DNA of 64,000 nt from JAUVKA01 sp964465145. Its GTDB lineage: Bacteria > Bacteroidota > Bacteroidia > Bacteroidales > UBA12481. The notes under the pieces were generated by a model that had not been told where the DNA came from, searched no databases, and saw only the letters and a program-made list of their open reading frames with translations. Location of the stretch: contig CAYXJR010000006.1 of NCBI GenBank assembly GCA_964465145.1, forward strand, positions 38,186-102,185. The letters run 5' to 3'. This document shows positions 52,159-61,333 of this stretch, one piece after another. The translations under genes were made by a program, and so were the position numbers. How positions within the stretch are numbered: the stretch's first letter is position 1; the number at the start of each line of letters is the position of its first letter.

Positions 52159-54396
52159 TTACAGTTTATTAGGGTCTGGCCCCATGATGAAATGAAGTTT
52201 TCCTCCTGCTGTTACCTCTTGGTGCCTGATCCAGCTGCGGTCGAGAATTTCTCCATTGAGCCTGACCTCTTGTACATAGTAATTATCTTTTGAAAGATTT
52301 TCGGTTGTGATGGTAAAGCGTTTAGCTCCGGGGAGGTTGAGGGTAAGTTGATCAAATGCCGGAGTACCGATCTGATATATCCCATCGGCAGGATTTAAGG
52401 GATAAAACCCAATCGAACTGAGCACATACCATGCGGACATCTGTCCACAATCCTCATTCCCACACAATCCATCAGGCTGATCAGTGTATAATTCAGTCCT
52501 GATCCGGTGTACCAATTCTTGTGTTCTCCATGGTTGACCAGCAATATTGTACAGGTAAGCAGTATGGTGGCTAGGCTCATTCCCGTGAGCATACTGCCCA
52601 ATCAAACCAGATATGTCTGAGGATGCAAATTCACCCTGAACTTTCTCTGTGGTATTAAAAAGGGAATCCAGTTTTTGTATAAAAGAATCACGCCCCCCGA
52701 TCATCTCAATCAAGGTTTCTGGCATGTGAGGTACGAACCAGAGGTACTGCCAGGCATTTCCTTCTGTATACTCATCATCCCTATGACTGCTGAACAAAGG
52801 GTTGAACTCAGGCTTCCAAGTCCCATCTGACAATTTGCCTCGCATAAACCCGGTGTTGGGATCAAAGAGATTGCGAAAGCTATTTGCCCGTTCCATAAAA
52901 TACGAATACTCATCATCCTTGCCGAGTTTTTTGGCCATCTGAGCTATACACCAGTCGTCATAGGCGTACTCCAGAGTTTTTGAAACAGATTCATTTACCA
53001 GGTCGGCAGGAATATACCCGTACTCCCGATATTCCTTCAATCCCCTTCCGTCATTCATTGCACTAGCTTTCATCGCTTTAAAGGCTTTTTCATAATCAAA
53101 CTCGAAGCCTTTGAACGCTGCATCCACGATGACAGGTATTGCATGATAGCCAATCATGCAATTGGTTTCACAACCCTCTAAAGTCCAAACAGGTAAAAGT
53201 CCACTTTCATCATAGTGAACCAGCATAGCCTGGATAAGATCAGGAACCCTTTCCTGCTGGGTTAGCGTGAATAAGGGGTGAGCTGCCCGAAACGTATCCC
53301 ATAAGGAAAAGACGGTATAATTGTCCCAACCTTCTGCCTGGTGAATTTCCCGATCTATCCCCCGGTAAAGGCCATCCACATCCGAGAAAAGGCTGGGAGC
53401 CATATAGCTATGATAAACAGCGGTATAGAATGTCCTCTTTAGTGCTTCATCCTGAGTTGAAGCATGTAATTTAGCAAGTTCTGCATTCCATGCTTCTTTA
53501 GCGGTTCTACGGTACTTTTCGAATTTCCAATGGGGAGCTTCTATTTTCAAATTATTCAACGCCCCTTCCATTGTTGCTGATGAAACTGCCACTTTCATCA
53601 TCAGTTTCGATGTTTTTTCTCCAAAAGAAAAAATAGCTTCGGTAAATTTCCCCTTTACCAAAGATGAAGATTCAATGGCCATACCAGATTTATAAAGGAC
53701 AAAAGATTCCATAGGAGTTGAGAAAGATGCTGCAAAAAATACCTGTTGATCACTCGCCCAACCTTTTGATTTGCGGTAACCGGTAATAAGGGTATCATTA
53801 ACCACCTGTATGAAAGTTTCAGATGGAGCGTCCCAGTTTATGGCGAATCCCAAATCCAGAATCATATTAGAAGGCATATTGGGTGGGAAATTATATTTGT
53901 GAATTCCAACCCTTTTTGTAGCAGTTAGTTCAGCCTGAATGGGATTATCATGTGAGTCCCAATCCCTTACAGAGAGTGAATAATAGCCCGGGGAGGCATC
54001 CTCTTCATCATGGCTGTACCAGGCTTTGAAATGATAAATGAATTCTTTTCCGGGAAGATATTCGCCTTTTTCTATATTCTTAACAGTTGGAAGGAAAAGT
54101 ATATCTGCCAGATCGCCAATTCCTGTTCCACTAAGGTGCTTGTGTGAAAAACCAACCAGAGTAGAATCTACATAGTTGTATCCCGAACACCAGTCCCATC
54201 CACTCACTCCATTATCAGGGCTAAGCTGTACCATACCGAATGGAAGGGTTGCCCCGGGAAAGGTATGGCCGTGAGCTGCAGTTCCAATGAAGGGATCTAC
54301 CAATCGGGTATAATCTTCTCCAGAATTCATGGTACATGAGCCCAATAATAATAGGGTTAAAAAAGATATCAGGATAAACTTGTGTTTAACTTTCAT
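52159..54396 (-). CDS. Lipoprotein GH92 alpha-mannosidase
   Basis: A 745-residue lipoprotein (signal ISFLTLLLLGSC). VDPFIGTAAHGHTFPGATLPFG at the mature start and GLCGNEDCGQMSAWYVLSSIGFYPL near the end are hallmarks of GH92; LWDTFRAAHPLFTL is the central block. GH92 enzymes are calcium-dependent exo-alpha-mannosidases acting on alpha-1,2, 1,3, 1,4 or 1,6 mannose in N-glycans and fungal mannan. It overlaps the upstream ROK kinase by 4 bases, linking it to the amino-sugar genes. The sub-specificity cannot be read. Confidence 0.95.
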   Translation of the reverse strand: MKVKHKFILISFLTLLLLGSCTMNSGEDYTRLVDPFIGTAAHGHTFPGATLPFGMVQLSPDNGVSGWDWCSGYNYVDSTLVGFSHKHLSGTGIGDLADILFLPTVKNIEKGEYLPGKEFIYHFKAWYSHDEEDASPGYYSLSVRDWDSHDNPIQAELTATKRVGIHKYNFPPNMPSNMILDLGFAINWDAPSETFIQVVNDTLITGYRKSKGWASDQQVFFAASFSTPMESFVLYKSGMAIESSSLVKGKFTEAIFSFGEKTSKLMMKVAVSSATMEGALNNLKIEAPHWKFEKYRRTAKEAWNAELAKLHASTQDEALKRTFYTAVYHSYMAPSLFSDVDGLYRGIDREIHQAEGWDNYTVFSLWDTFRAAHPLFTLTQQERVPDLIQAMLVHYDESGLLPVWTLEGCETNCMIGYHAIPVIVDAAFKGFEFDYEKAFKAMKASAMNDGRGLKEYREYGYIPADLVNESVSKTLEYAYDDWCIAQMAKKLGKDDEYSYFMERANSFRNLFDPNTGFMRGKLSDGTWKPEFNPLFSSHRDDEYTEGNAWQYLWFVPHMPETLIEMIGGRDSFIQKLDSLFNTTEKVQGEFASSDISGLIGQYAHGNEPSHHTAYLYNIAGQPWRTQELVHRIRTELYTDQPDGLCGNEDCGQMSAWYVLSSIGFYPLNPADGIYQIGTPAFDQLTLNLPGAKRFTITTENLSKDNYYVQEVRLNGEILDRSWIRHQEVTAGGKLHFIMGPDPNKL

Positions 54397-55370
54397 GTGA
54401 TTAATGTTTTTTCATAAGTATCCCAGGCCAGGGCACTGGCACCCAGAACAGCGGAATTTGTGCAATTAAGTTGTGAAGTCAGGAGTTTGACCTTACCTTT
54501 ATAGATACTTAATAAGCCCTCATCAAAAGCCTTTTGGGTAGGCTCCATTAGTAATCCTTTGGCTAGGGTAAGCCCTCCAAAAAGAAAGATAGCCTCAGGG
54601 TTGGTATGCGCAACAAGGTCGGCAAGCTTTAAGCCCAGCATTTCACCCGTATGCTCAAAAGCCCTGATGGCCAAAATGTCACCTTTTTCAGCAGCTTCAC
54701 TGATATCAAGGGATGTCATATCCGAATAACAGATGTTTCTCAGTTCTGAATCCTCGATAGAATCGGCCAGGATCTTAAACATTGTGCGTTTGATCCCGGT
54801 GGCAGAAACATAGGTTTCCAGGCATCCGACACGTCCGCAGCCGCATTCGCGATTTGTGCGCCCTGGCCGTACAGTAGTGTGGCCAACCTCACCGGCGAAC
54901 CCATGCTCTCCATAAAGAAGTTTTCCGTCCACCACAATTCCGCTGCCCAGCCCTGTCCCCAGGGTTATCACCACAAAGTTCCTCATGCCCCTGGCTCCAC
55001 CGTAAATCATCTCCCCAACTGCAGCTGCATTGGCATCATTGGTCACAAGAACAGGAATATCAGTATACTTCCTGATCATATCCGCCAGGGGTATAACACC
55101 TTTCCATTGTAAATCAGCTGCGTACTCAATGGTTCCCTTATTAATATTGCCCATTGGGGCACCGATTCCAATTCCAATTATCTCGATACGTGAAGGCAGC
55201 CTCTTACAGGCCAGTCGTATTTTTTCATTGAGAGCACCAAGGAAAACCTCCACTTCAGTGAAGCCATTCGTAAAAATCCGGTCTTCAACCAGTGTTTTTC
55301 CCTTCCTGTCAACAAAGGCAAAATTAGTATTGGTGCCGCCGATATCTATACCTAATGCAGCTTTTATCAT
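54393..55370 (-). CDS. ROK family sugar kinase (glucokinase-like)
   Basis: A 325-residue cytoplasmic kinase. ALGIDIGGTNTNFAFVD is the phosphate loop, VLVTNDANAAAVGEMIYGGAR and FVVITLGTGLGSGIVVDGKL are ROK blocks, and GHTTVRPGRTNRECGCGRVG followed by CLE is the full zinc motif (CxCGxxGCxE). EHGFAGEVGHT contains the sugar-binding Glu and His. Glucose, mannose, glucosamine or N-acetylated hexoses are all possible; the surrounding deacetylase and SIS-domain genes suggest a free amino sugar. The stop overlaps the start of GH92 by 4 bases. Confidence 0.92.
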   Translation of the reverse strand: MIKAALGIDIGGTNTNFAFVDRKGKTLVEDRIFTNGFTEVEVFLGALNEKIRLACKRLPSRIEIIGIGIGAPMGNINKGTIEYAADLQWKGVIPLADMIRKYTDIPVLVTNDANAAAVGEMIYGGARGMRNFVVITLGTGLGSGIVVDGKLLYGEHGFAGEVGHTTVRPGRTNRECGCGRVGCLETYVSATGIKRTMFKILADSIEDSELRNICYSDMTSLDISEAAEKGDILAIRAFEHTGEMLGLKLADLVAHTNPEAIFLFGGLTLAKGLLMEPTQKAFDEGLLSIYKGKVKLLTSQLNCTNSAVLGASALAWDTYEKTLIT

Positions 55371-55418
55371 ATTATCCTGGGTTTATGGTTCCCGTTTGAA
55401 ATAAGAACACCAAAGTTA

Positions 55419-56432
55419 TTAAACAATATACTCGTTCCCAACTTTCCTTGCCCTTACCGGCTTGTCGAGATCAATTCCAAGAGCAATACCAATTTCAACC
55501 AAAAGGTTCCAGCCGGCAGCCAGCTCAACATATTCTTTGTATGCACCTCCCTTGGGGATCCTTATTGTAGGAAAAGATGTATCTCTGCTGGATATTGCAA
55601 CAACCTTCATACCAACCCCTTTTGCAAGGCACTCCTGGAACTTTTCCTCTTCGCTCTCGAAGGGATCGACAATAATAACCACCTCATTTTTATCCATTAC
55701 CTCCTCAATCCCATGAACCGCATAGGTACCCTCCAGAAAATCAGATTTCTTACGGGTTATTTCATTGGTTTTTAATGTCAATTCCTCGGCCACACCGGTG
55801 TTTTTTCCGGCAAAATATAGCATATCGGCATTTTTCATCAGGTCAATCAATTGCGGATCGATCTTCATAGTGAGAACATGAAATACTTCCTCAGCCAGCT
55901 GATCCAGTCCTTCCATAACCTTACAGCTCATGTTTCTGAGAAGGCTATCATAAAAAAGGCCCTGTTCAATAACCGACTTGGTAGCAGCTACTGCATCCTC
56001 TTTGCCACAATTCATCACGAGCGTATCAAGGGATATTTTTTCAAGGGTGGTATTCACATTGGCTGTGAGAGCAAAAAAACAATCATGACCCTCATTTTTC
56101 AATTGCTGAAACAAACGGACCACCTCTTTTGTTTGTCCGGAATTTGAGGCGCCAAAAACCGCAAAATCCTTTAGTAGATATTCCATTGCCTGAGTAGAGC
56201 CTTCGGTGAGGATTGGCCAGGCCGACCCGTTTTTTTTAGAAGAATATTGAGCCCTTTTGGCCGGGAAAATACGGCTGCTTCCCTCACCAGTGAAAAACAG
56301 TCCTCTTTTTTCCCTGCTTTTCAATGCCATTTCACGGCTGCAATCCGGATCAAATTTGCGGATCACTTCTGATGTTTCGAGCATCTCCCTTACCAAGGCA
56401 AACTTATTGTATTTTGAATCCTGATTATTCAT
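55419..56432 (-). CDS. SIS-domain sugar-phosphate isomerase/deaminase (GlmD/AgaS-like)
   Basis: A 337-residue protein with two SIS domains and no glutaminase domain. FTGEGSSRIFPAKRAQYSSK and FGASNSGQTKEVVRLFQQL mark the first, and LYFAGKNTGVAEELTLKTNE and MKVVAISSRDTSFPTIRIP the second. Proteins like this, resembling the isomerase half of GlmS, include AgaS and GlmD, which convert amino-sugar 6-phosphates to the keto sugar phosphate plus ammonia (established for those families). With the PIG-L deacetylase, ROK kinase and phosphofructokinase around it, glucosamine-6-phosphate deaminase is the most likely role. It lies 66 bases after PIG-L on the same strand. Confidence 0.85.
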   Translation of the reverse strand: MNNQDSKYNKFALVREMLETSEVIRKFDPDCSREMALKSREKRGLFFTGEGSSRIFPAKRAQYSSKKNGSAWPILTEGSTQAMEYLLKDFAVFGASNSGQTKEVVRLFQQLKNEGHDCFFALTANVNTTLEKISLDTLVMNCGKEDAVAATKSVIEQGLFYDSLLRNMSCKVMEGLDQLAEEVFHVLTMKIDPQLIDLMKNADMLYFAGKNTGVAEELTLKTNEITRKKSDFLEGTYAVHGIEEVMDKNEVVIIVDPFESEEEKFQECLAKGVGMKVVAISSRDTSFPTIRIPKGGAYKEYVELAAGWNLLVEIGIALGIDLDKPVRARKVGNEYIV

Positions 56433-56498
56433 TTCCTGTTTTTTTATAGTGATGGAGCTTGAGGTTATGATTAAATTCCTAAACCTAAAACCCTGAAC

Positions 56499-57269
56499 CT
56501 ATTTCAAAAATTTAACAAACTCCTTAAGATCCTCCTGCACCTGGGGATCTCTTTGAAATCCTCCGCCCAGGTGCTGCCAAAAAACTTCTGCATATTCAAC
56601 ACCTACCATTGAACCGTAGTCCTTGTTTCCCTGGTAAACCACTTCAAAAAAATTATCCATTTTATGCATAATCCGCATCAGATCTTTCTGTGACTGGTGA
56701 TGCTGCAACATTTCTCTTTTAGTGTCCATTACACTGCTCACATCAACAAAAAATTGGGGCTGAACAATTGGTGATCCGATTGGATCGGTTAAGGTCAATG
56801 GAGCAGTATGGTATAGGAGGGGAGTAACCTCAAGCGGCATCTCTTCAACGGGGACATTGGGCAGGGAGGCAACTATGGTTGCAGCTTCAACAATACTACA
56901 GGCTACCCGGTGATCAGGGTGGTAATCCATGGGCAAATGTGTCATAACAATACCGGCATTAACTCGCCTTAGAAATGAAGTTACTTTAAGCCGCATTTCT
57001 TCATTATCGAACAGGTAGCCGTCCCTGCCTTCAAAACAATAATACTCGGCATCCAAAACAGAAGCGGCCCTGGCAGCTTCCTGTCGCCTGATATTGATAG
57101 TGGTAGCTTCGTCTGAGCCTACCCCGCCCATTCCCCCCGCTGTCATGGTAGCAATAACAATACTGTAGCCCTTATCTTTTAAAAGCTTAAGTGTGCCCGC
57201 GTTCCAGGCTTCAGAATCATCCGGATGCGCCTGGATAGAAACCACTATTTTATTAAATTCTCTGATCAT
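56499..57269 (-). CDS. PIG-L family sugar N-deacetylase
   Basis: A 256-residue cytoplasmic protein without signal peptide. Zinc site: AHPDDSEAWNAGTLKLL (His15, Asp18) and the downstream His-Pro-Asp-His at 117-120 in MDYHPDHRVACSIVE. These are the PIG-L/LmbE signature, found in N-acetylglucosaminyl deacetylases and the archaeal diacetylchitobiose deacetylase Dac. Here it would remove acetyl groups from GlcNAc or a related sugar or disaccharide. It sits 16 bases after the phosphofructokinase and before a SIS-domain protein. Mycothiol or bacillithiol-type deacetylation is an alternative, but no thiol-synthesis gene is near. Confidence 0.88.
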   Translation of the reverse strand: MIREFNKIVVSIQAHPDDSEAWNAGTLKLLKDKGYSIVIATMTAGGMGGVGSDEATTINIRRQEAARAASVLDAEYYCFEGRDGYLFDNEEMRLKVTSFLRRVNAGIVMTHLPMDYHPDHRVACSIVEAATIVASLPNVPVEEMPLEVTPLLYHTAPLTLTDPIGSPIVQPQFFVDVSSVMDTKREMLQHHQSQKDLMRIMHKMDNFFEVVYQGNKDYGSMVGVEYAEVFWQHLGGGFQRDPQVQEDLKEFVKFLK

Positions 57270-57285
57270 CGGTTATTTAAAAAAA

Positions 57286-58485
57286 TTAAACAAAAATCTT
57301 TTCCAATGTGGTGAATTCAGGCAACACCCCTATTAGCGGCCGGATATAATCCAAAAAGGCATCACTCACAAAATTGCCCTCAGCGTTGAAATATTCAGTA
57401 GGCATAGGCCTTGCTTTTACTGCCACATCTTTTAATATAGCTTTGCCATATTTAATCGTGTATGGGTCATTGGATGTCCTGATAATGGAAACCATCTGAC
57501 CGGTATCACCTGCTTCTGCAAGCTTCACCGCTTCCAGGCCGCATTGAAATGCTTCATCCAGATCCAACTGTGTCCCCCTGACAATATCCGACATTATCAA
57601 CGACTCTGTAATCTGAAATTCTCCACGGAAACCAAACTCCTCAGAAACTATACGGTGCAGATTAAGGCCCACGCTGGCTCCTCCCATGGCTCCAAATTCC
57701 ACATTATTGAATTTATCAGTGGTTCTGGAGGCACTTACCGGCAAACCGTCGCTATATTTTAATCCCTCTCCGCATACGATATAAACCCAGCCAATTCGCT
57801 TGTAGACCTTTTCAACATCTGACAGAAATTTCTCCCTGTCGAAATCAAATTCAGGACAATATATCAGGTGGGGAGCATCATCAGGCTTTCTCCTGGCAAG
57901 TGCTGTGGCGGCACCCAACCAGCCTGCATCTCGTCCAATAGTTTGATACACCACAAACTGATCCACCTTTTTCATGTCGCGGGCCAGAACACCCGATTGC
58001 AAAACATTAAGAATATTGCTCCGGGCGGCTGAGGCAAAACCAGGGGTATGATCCGTACCAAATAAATCATTATCAACTGTTTTAGGTATACCAATTCCTG
58101 TCAGTTCATACCCCTTGGACCGACAATAGGCTTCAACCCTGTTGATGGTGTCCATTGTGTCGTTACCTCCAATAAGGAAGAAAAAGCGGATGTTAAATTT
58201 TTTAAGGATGCTCATTATTTTGGGGAAATCATCCTCGGTTACCTTGTGGCGGGTGGAACCCAATGCGGATCCGGGTGTATTTCGCAATCCTGCCAAAACA
58301 GACTCAGGTTGCTTACCCAGATCGAGGATTTTTTCCTGCATGAATCCTTCAATTCCATAGTTCATGCCGTAAATTTCCCCAATCATCGAAGAGGCTTTTG
58401 CTCCAAGGATAATACCGGCCAGACTGGAGTTGATTACTGAAGTAGGTCCGCCTGACTGGCCAATAATCGCATTTCCTTTTTTCAT
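57286..58485 (-). CDS. Pyrophosphate-type 6-phosphofructokinase
   Basis: About 399 residues from ATG 58485 (MKKGNAIIGQSGGPTSVINSS); the longer frame from 58533 has an N-terminus that does not match the family. The fructose-6-phosphate/phosphate site PKTVDNDLFGTDHTPGF has Lys in the position diagnostic of PPi enzymes, and GGNDTMDT replaces GGDGS/GGEGT of ATP enzymes. PPi-PFK makes fructose-1,6-bisphosphate reversibly without ATP and is common in Bacteroidota. In this operon it would process fructose-6-phosphate from amino-sugar deamination. It lies 48 bases after the MFS gene. Confidence 0.9.
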   Translation of the reverse strand: MKKGNAIIGQSGGPTSVINSSLAGIILGAKASSMIGEIYGMNYGIEGFMQEKILDLGKQPESVLAGLRNTPGSALGSTRHKVTEDDFPKIMSILKKFNIRFFFLIGGNDTMDTINRVEAYCRSKGYELTGIGIPKTVDNDLFGTDHTPGFASAARSNILNVLQSGVLARDMKKVDQFVVYQTIGRDAGWLGAATALARRKPDDAPHLIYCPEFDFDREKFLSDVEKVYKRIGWVYIVCGEGLKYSDGLPVSASRTTDKFNNVEFGAMGGASVGLNLHRIVSEEFGFRGEFQITESLIMSDIVRGTQLDLDEAFQCGLEAVKLAEAGDTGQMVSIIRTSNDPYTIKYGKAILKDVAVKARPMPTEYFNAEGNFVSDAFLDYIRPLIGVLPEFTTLEKIFV

Positions 58486-58533
58486 ACCCATAAATATAGC
58501 TATTCTGTTTTGCACTGTGGGCTTGTTCAGCAC

Positions 58534-59691
58534 CTACACTTTTCTAATTCTCGTCGACAAATACAGGATGTAAAGAACCGCTGCCAAAGGCACCAGTAAA
58601 CCCATTGTAATCCCTCCCATGTCGGCCAGTTTACCCATAATCAGTGGCAAAATTGCTCCTCCAACAATGGCTGATATCATCAGTCCGGATAACTCATTCG
58701 TACGCTCAGGCATTTTATCGACGGCGATAGAAAAAATCAATGGGAAAATATTGGCGAACCCGAGTCCAATAAAGAAAATGGAAACAACTGCCAAAGCTTT
58801 GATGCCCAACAATAAGGTAACACAACCAACGATTGAAAGCACTACGGTTATGACAAGAAAATTCCTGGCAGATATCCAGTTAAGGATCAGGGCACCCAAA
58901 AATCTTCCTATAACCAGAGCGAGGAAGAACAGCCCTGTACCCGCCACCCCCAGGCTTTGAATATCTATCCCATATTTATCATCCAGAAGGAGAGGTATCC
59001 CTGAGCTCATGCACTGTTCTGCACCAACATAGAGAAATATCCCCAGTACCATCAAAAGGACAAAATTATTACCAAGAAGCTTAAAGCTGGAAGCAAAAGT
59101 TGCGGGCTTATTTCCGGCTTCCTTTTTTTCATCAATTTTCACAAAACTGATCCAGACCAGAGTAATTAGAAGCGCTATCGAATAGACAGGGAAAACAAGG
59201 CTCCAGTCGGCTCCGAACCACCTTAAAGCAATAACAGGAATGATGGGTCCTGACAGGCTTCCTATGGCTTTTACAAATTGCCCCAGGGTTAGGTTCCTGG
59301 CATATTTCCCATAGGGTGAAACATCTCTCATGATCGGGTTCCCCGATACCTGAAGAATTGCTGCTCCACCACCAAGAAACATGATCGTAAGCAGGAATAA
59401 AGCATAAGAATCTAGCCCTTTGAAAATAGGAATCACCAAACCAATTAAGGCTATAATGAGGCCCAACCTCAGGACATGCTTTCTGTTTGTGCGGTCCTGA
59501 TAAATTCCCATGGGGATAGAAAGCAACAGGAACATAGTAAAACCAATGAACTGGATCAAGGTAGCCATGAAATTACTAAGGTCAAATGTCTCTTTTGCCA
59601 AGCCAACAAAGGGCCCCACAGCATCCCCGAAACCCATACAAAGGAAAGCAAGAAATATCGGAGTGGATTTGTAAAAACTTTTTGAACTCAT
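58534..59691 (-). CDS. MFS sugar transporter (FHS family, FucP/NagP-like)
   Basis: A 385-residue protein with 12 predicted hydrophobic segments. The N-terminal KSTPIFLAFLCMGFGDAVGPFV, the IFLYVGAEQCMSSGIPLLL block (typical of FucP/GlcP/NagP-like permeases with a YVGAE motif), and GLGFANIFPLIFSIAVD support the fucose-galactose-glucose-HexNAc subfamily. It imports a monosaccharide by proton symport. In this cluster GlcNAc, mannose or a similar glycan sugar is the obvious cargo. It is the most upstream gene of the module, directly before PFK on the same strand. Confidence 0.88.
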   Translation of the reverse strand: MSSKSFYKSTPIFLAFLCMGFGDAVGPFVGLAKETFDLSNFMATLIQFIGFTMFLLLSIPMGIYQDRTNRKHVLRLGLIIALIGLVIPIFKGLDSYALFLLTIMFLGGGAAILQVSGNPIMRDVSPYGKYARNLTLGQFVKAIGSLSGPIIPVIALRWFGADWSLVFPVYSIALLITLVWISFVKIDEKKEAGNKPATFASSFKLLGNNFVLLMVLGIFLYVGAEQCMSSGIPLLLDDKYGIDIQSLGVAGTGLFFLALVIGRFLGALILNWISARNFLVITVVLSIVGCVTLLLGIKALAVVSIFFIGLGFANIFPLIFSIAVDKMPERTNELSGLMISAIVGGAILPLIMGKLADMGGITMGLLVPLAAVLYILYLSTRIRKV

Positions 59692-59745
59692 ATGATTGAT
59701 TTGTTTTGTTTTATAATAATTCTTCAGGTTAAGATAGAAGTTATA

Positions 59746-61215
59746 TTATTCCGTTCTGGTTTCAGGAACTTTATCACTATTGACTATCAGCTTGATCATA
59801 GATTTGAGGTCTATTAAATTTAAAGCCATAGCCAGAATGATTGAAGCAGATAGCATTCCAAGAAAGCGTATCCACCAGATGGCATTTATTTGTAAGGATC
59901 CCCAACCAAGACCTAAAACACCGCCAATAAAAACCAGGATTTTAAATATCAGCCTGAGGTCGATTCCGAAATTAAATTTCCTTGCTGATATCACAAATTG
60001 GCTTAGTCCAACAAAACCCTGGGTAAAGACAGCGCTCATGGCAGCTCCGAAGGCCATATATTTTGGAATGAGGATGATATTCAAAGTAATATTGATCACA
60101 ACGGCAATAGCAGAAGTAATGTTCAAGATCTTAAGGTTTCCATTCGCAGTTAACAGAGTACCGAAAATAATTGTTCCGGCCATCCCCAGAAAAGCATACA
60201 TAAGCAAGCAAAATATAGGAGCCGAAGCATTAACGTAATCATAACCCATTAATATCATTATCTCCTCCTGATAAAACATGGAACCCACCGCCAGAGCAAT
60301 AGAGGGAATAAACAGGAGTAAGGAGGACAAACGAGTTAATTCATGAATGCTGTATTTCTCAGAAATCATTTTAGAAAACATCGGCAATAGCAATACTGCA
60401 AATAACATAGCAAACTGATAGGCTGCATCAAACAAACGAAAACCGTGATAATAAATATAAACCTGGGCTGTCCCCTCCGGCCTCAGCAGGTATTCAATCA
60501 TAACCTGGTCAATCCTGGTATAGACCGACATTAATAAAACCAGTAAGGCGAAAGGAAACGACTTTCGTAAAACAATCATAAAAAACAAACGGTCAAAACG
60601 GAATTTTGGAAACCTGGATTTCCGTAACACAATAACAAAACAGATCAGCATAGTAATGAGGTAGGCCGCTGTTTGCGCATAGACAAACCACTCGATTCGA
60701 AAAGCCTGTTCTGTGATACCTCCCCAAATTAATACCGCACAAAATATTATCATCAGGGCTCTGTCAAGAACCGAAATAAGAGAATTCACAGTATACATCT
60801 GCATACCCGCAATATTCGACCTGAGGTAAAGAGTAAATGAGGTTAGAAATTGGTTTAAAGCTAAAAAAGCTAAGATGTATATTTCCTTGCTACCGTAATC
60901 AAGAATCACGGCAACACTAAAAGCCACGACTGCATAAAATCCTGCTAGTATGAATTTTAAGACAACTATGTTAGCAAAATATTTCCGGAGTAATTGGTGG
61001 TTCTGAGAAATGTTGCGGTTATTGTAATTAGTAATCCCCAGATCAAGTAAAATATTTATCAGAAAAGACACACCCAAAAGAGCCCCATACATACCAAAAG
61101 CTTCCTCGCCTGTAATAATCTGAACATTACGGTCGATGCCAAAGATCCATAGAGGTTTGATCAGTAGATTCAGGAGGATGATCAGAACCAGATTAGTAAC
61201 AAACTTTCGCTTCAA
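59746..61215 (-). CDS. Wzx-like polysaccharide flippase
   Basis: A 489-residue protein with about 14 hydrophobic segments and a MATE/MVF-like fold. Landmarks are YGALLGVSFLINILLDLGITNYNNR near the N-terminus, SVYTRIDQVMIEYLLRPEGTAQVYIYY in the middle, and repeated polar helix pairs. It should move lipid-linked oligosaccharides across the inner membrane for surface glycan or exopolysaccharide assembly. It is divergent from the glycosyltransferase gene at 61334, which fits a shared surface-glycan role, though a full biosynthetic locus is not seen. Confidence 0.87.
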   Translation of the reverse strand: MKRKFVTNLVLIILLNLLIKPLWIFGIDRNVQIITGEEAFGMYGALLGVSFLINILLDLGITNYNNRNISQNHQLLRKYFANIVVLKFILAGFYAVVAFSVAVILDYGSKEIYILAFLALNQFLTSFTLYLRSNIAGMQMYTVNSLISVLDRALMIIFCAVLIWGGITEQAFRIEWFVYAQTAAYLITMLICFVIVLRKSRFPKFRFDRLFFMIVLRKSFPFALLVLLMSVYTRIDQVMIEYLLRPEGTAQVYIYYHGFRLFDAAYQFAMLFAVLLLPMFSKMISEKYSIHELTRLSSLLLFIPSIALAVGSMFYQEEIMILMGYDYVNASAPIFCLLMYAFLGMAGTIIFGTLLTANGNLKILNITSAIAVVINITLNIILIPKYMAFGAAMSAVFTQGFVGLSQFVISARKFNFGIDLRLIFKILVFIGGVLGLGWGSLQINAIWWIRFLGMLSASIILAMALNLIDLKSMIKLIVNSDKVPETRTE

Positions 61216-61267
61216 GCTTTTGTAGTTTAGTTCTTCAAAGCTGCCGATAATCCGACATTAATGTCTC

Positions 61268-61305
61268 CAAAAGTAACAAATTTAGGTATTCATTGCTTAA
61301 TTTTG
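61268..61305. promoter_or_regulatory. Divergent promoter region between flippase and glycosyltransferase
   Basis: The minus strand carries TAAATTTG (61284-61277) and TACTTTTG (61275-61268), the plus strand TAATTTTG (61298-61305), all matching TAnnTTTG. Clear -33 boxes are missing, so these are candidates only. Confidence 0.35.
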
Positions 61306-61333
61306 TGGCTTCTTGAAGAGGGAAGGGATAAGC

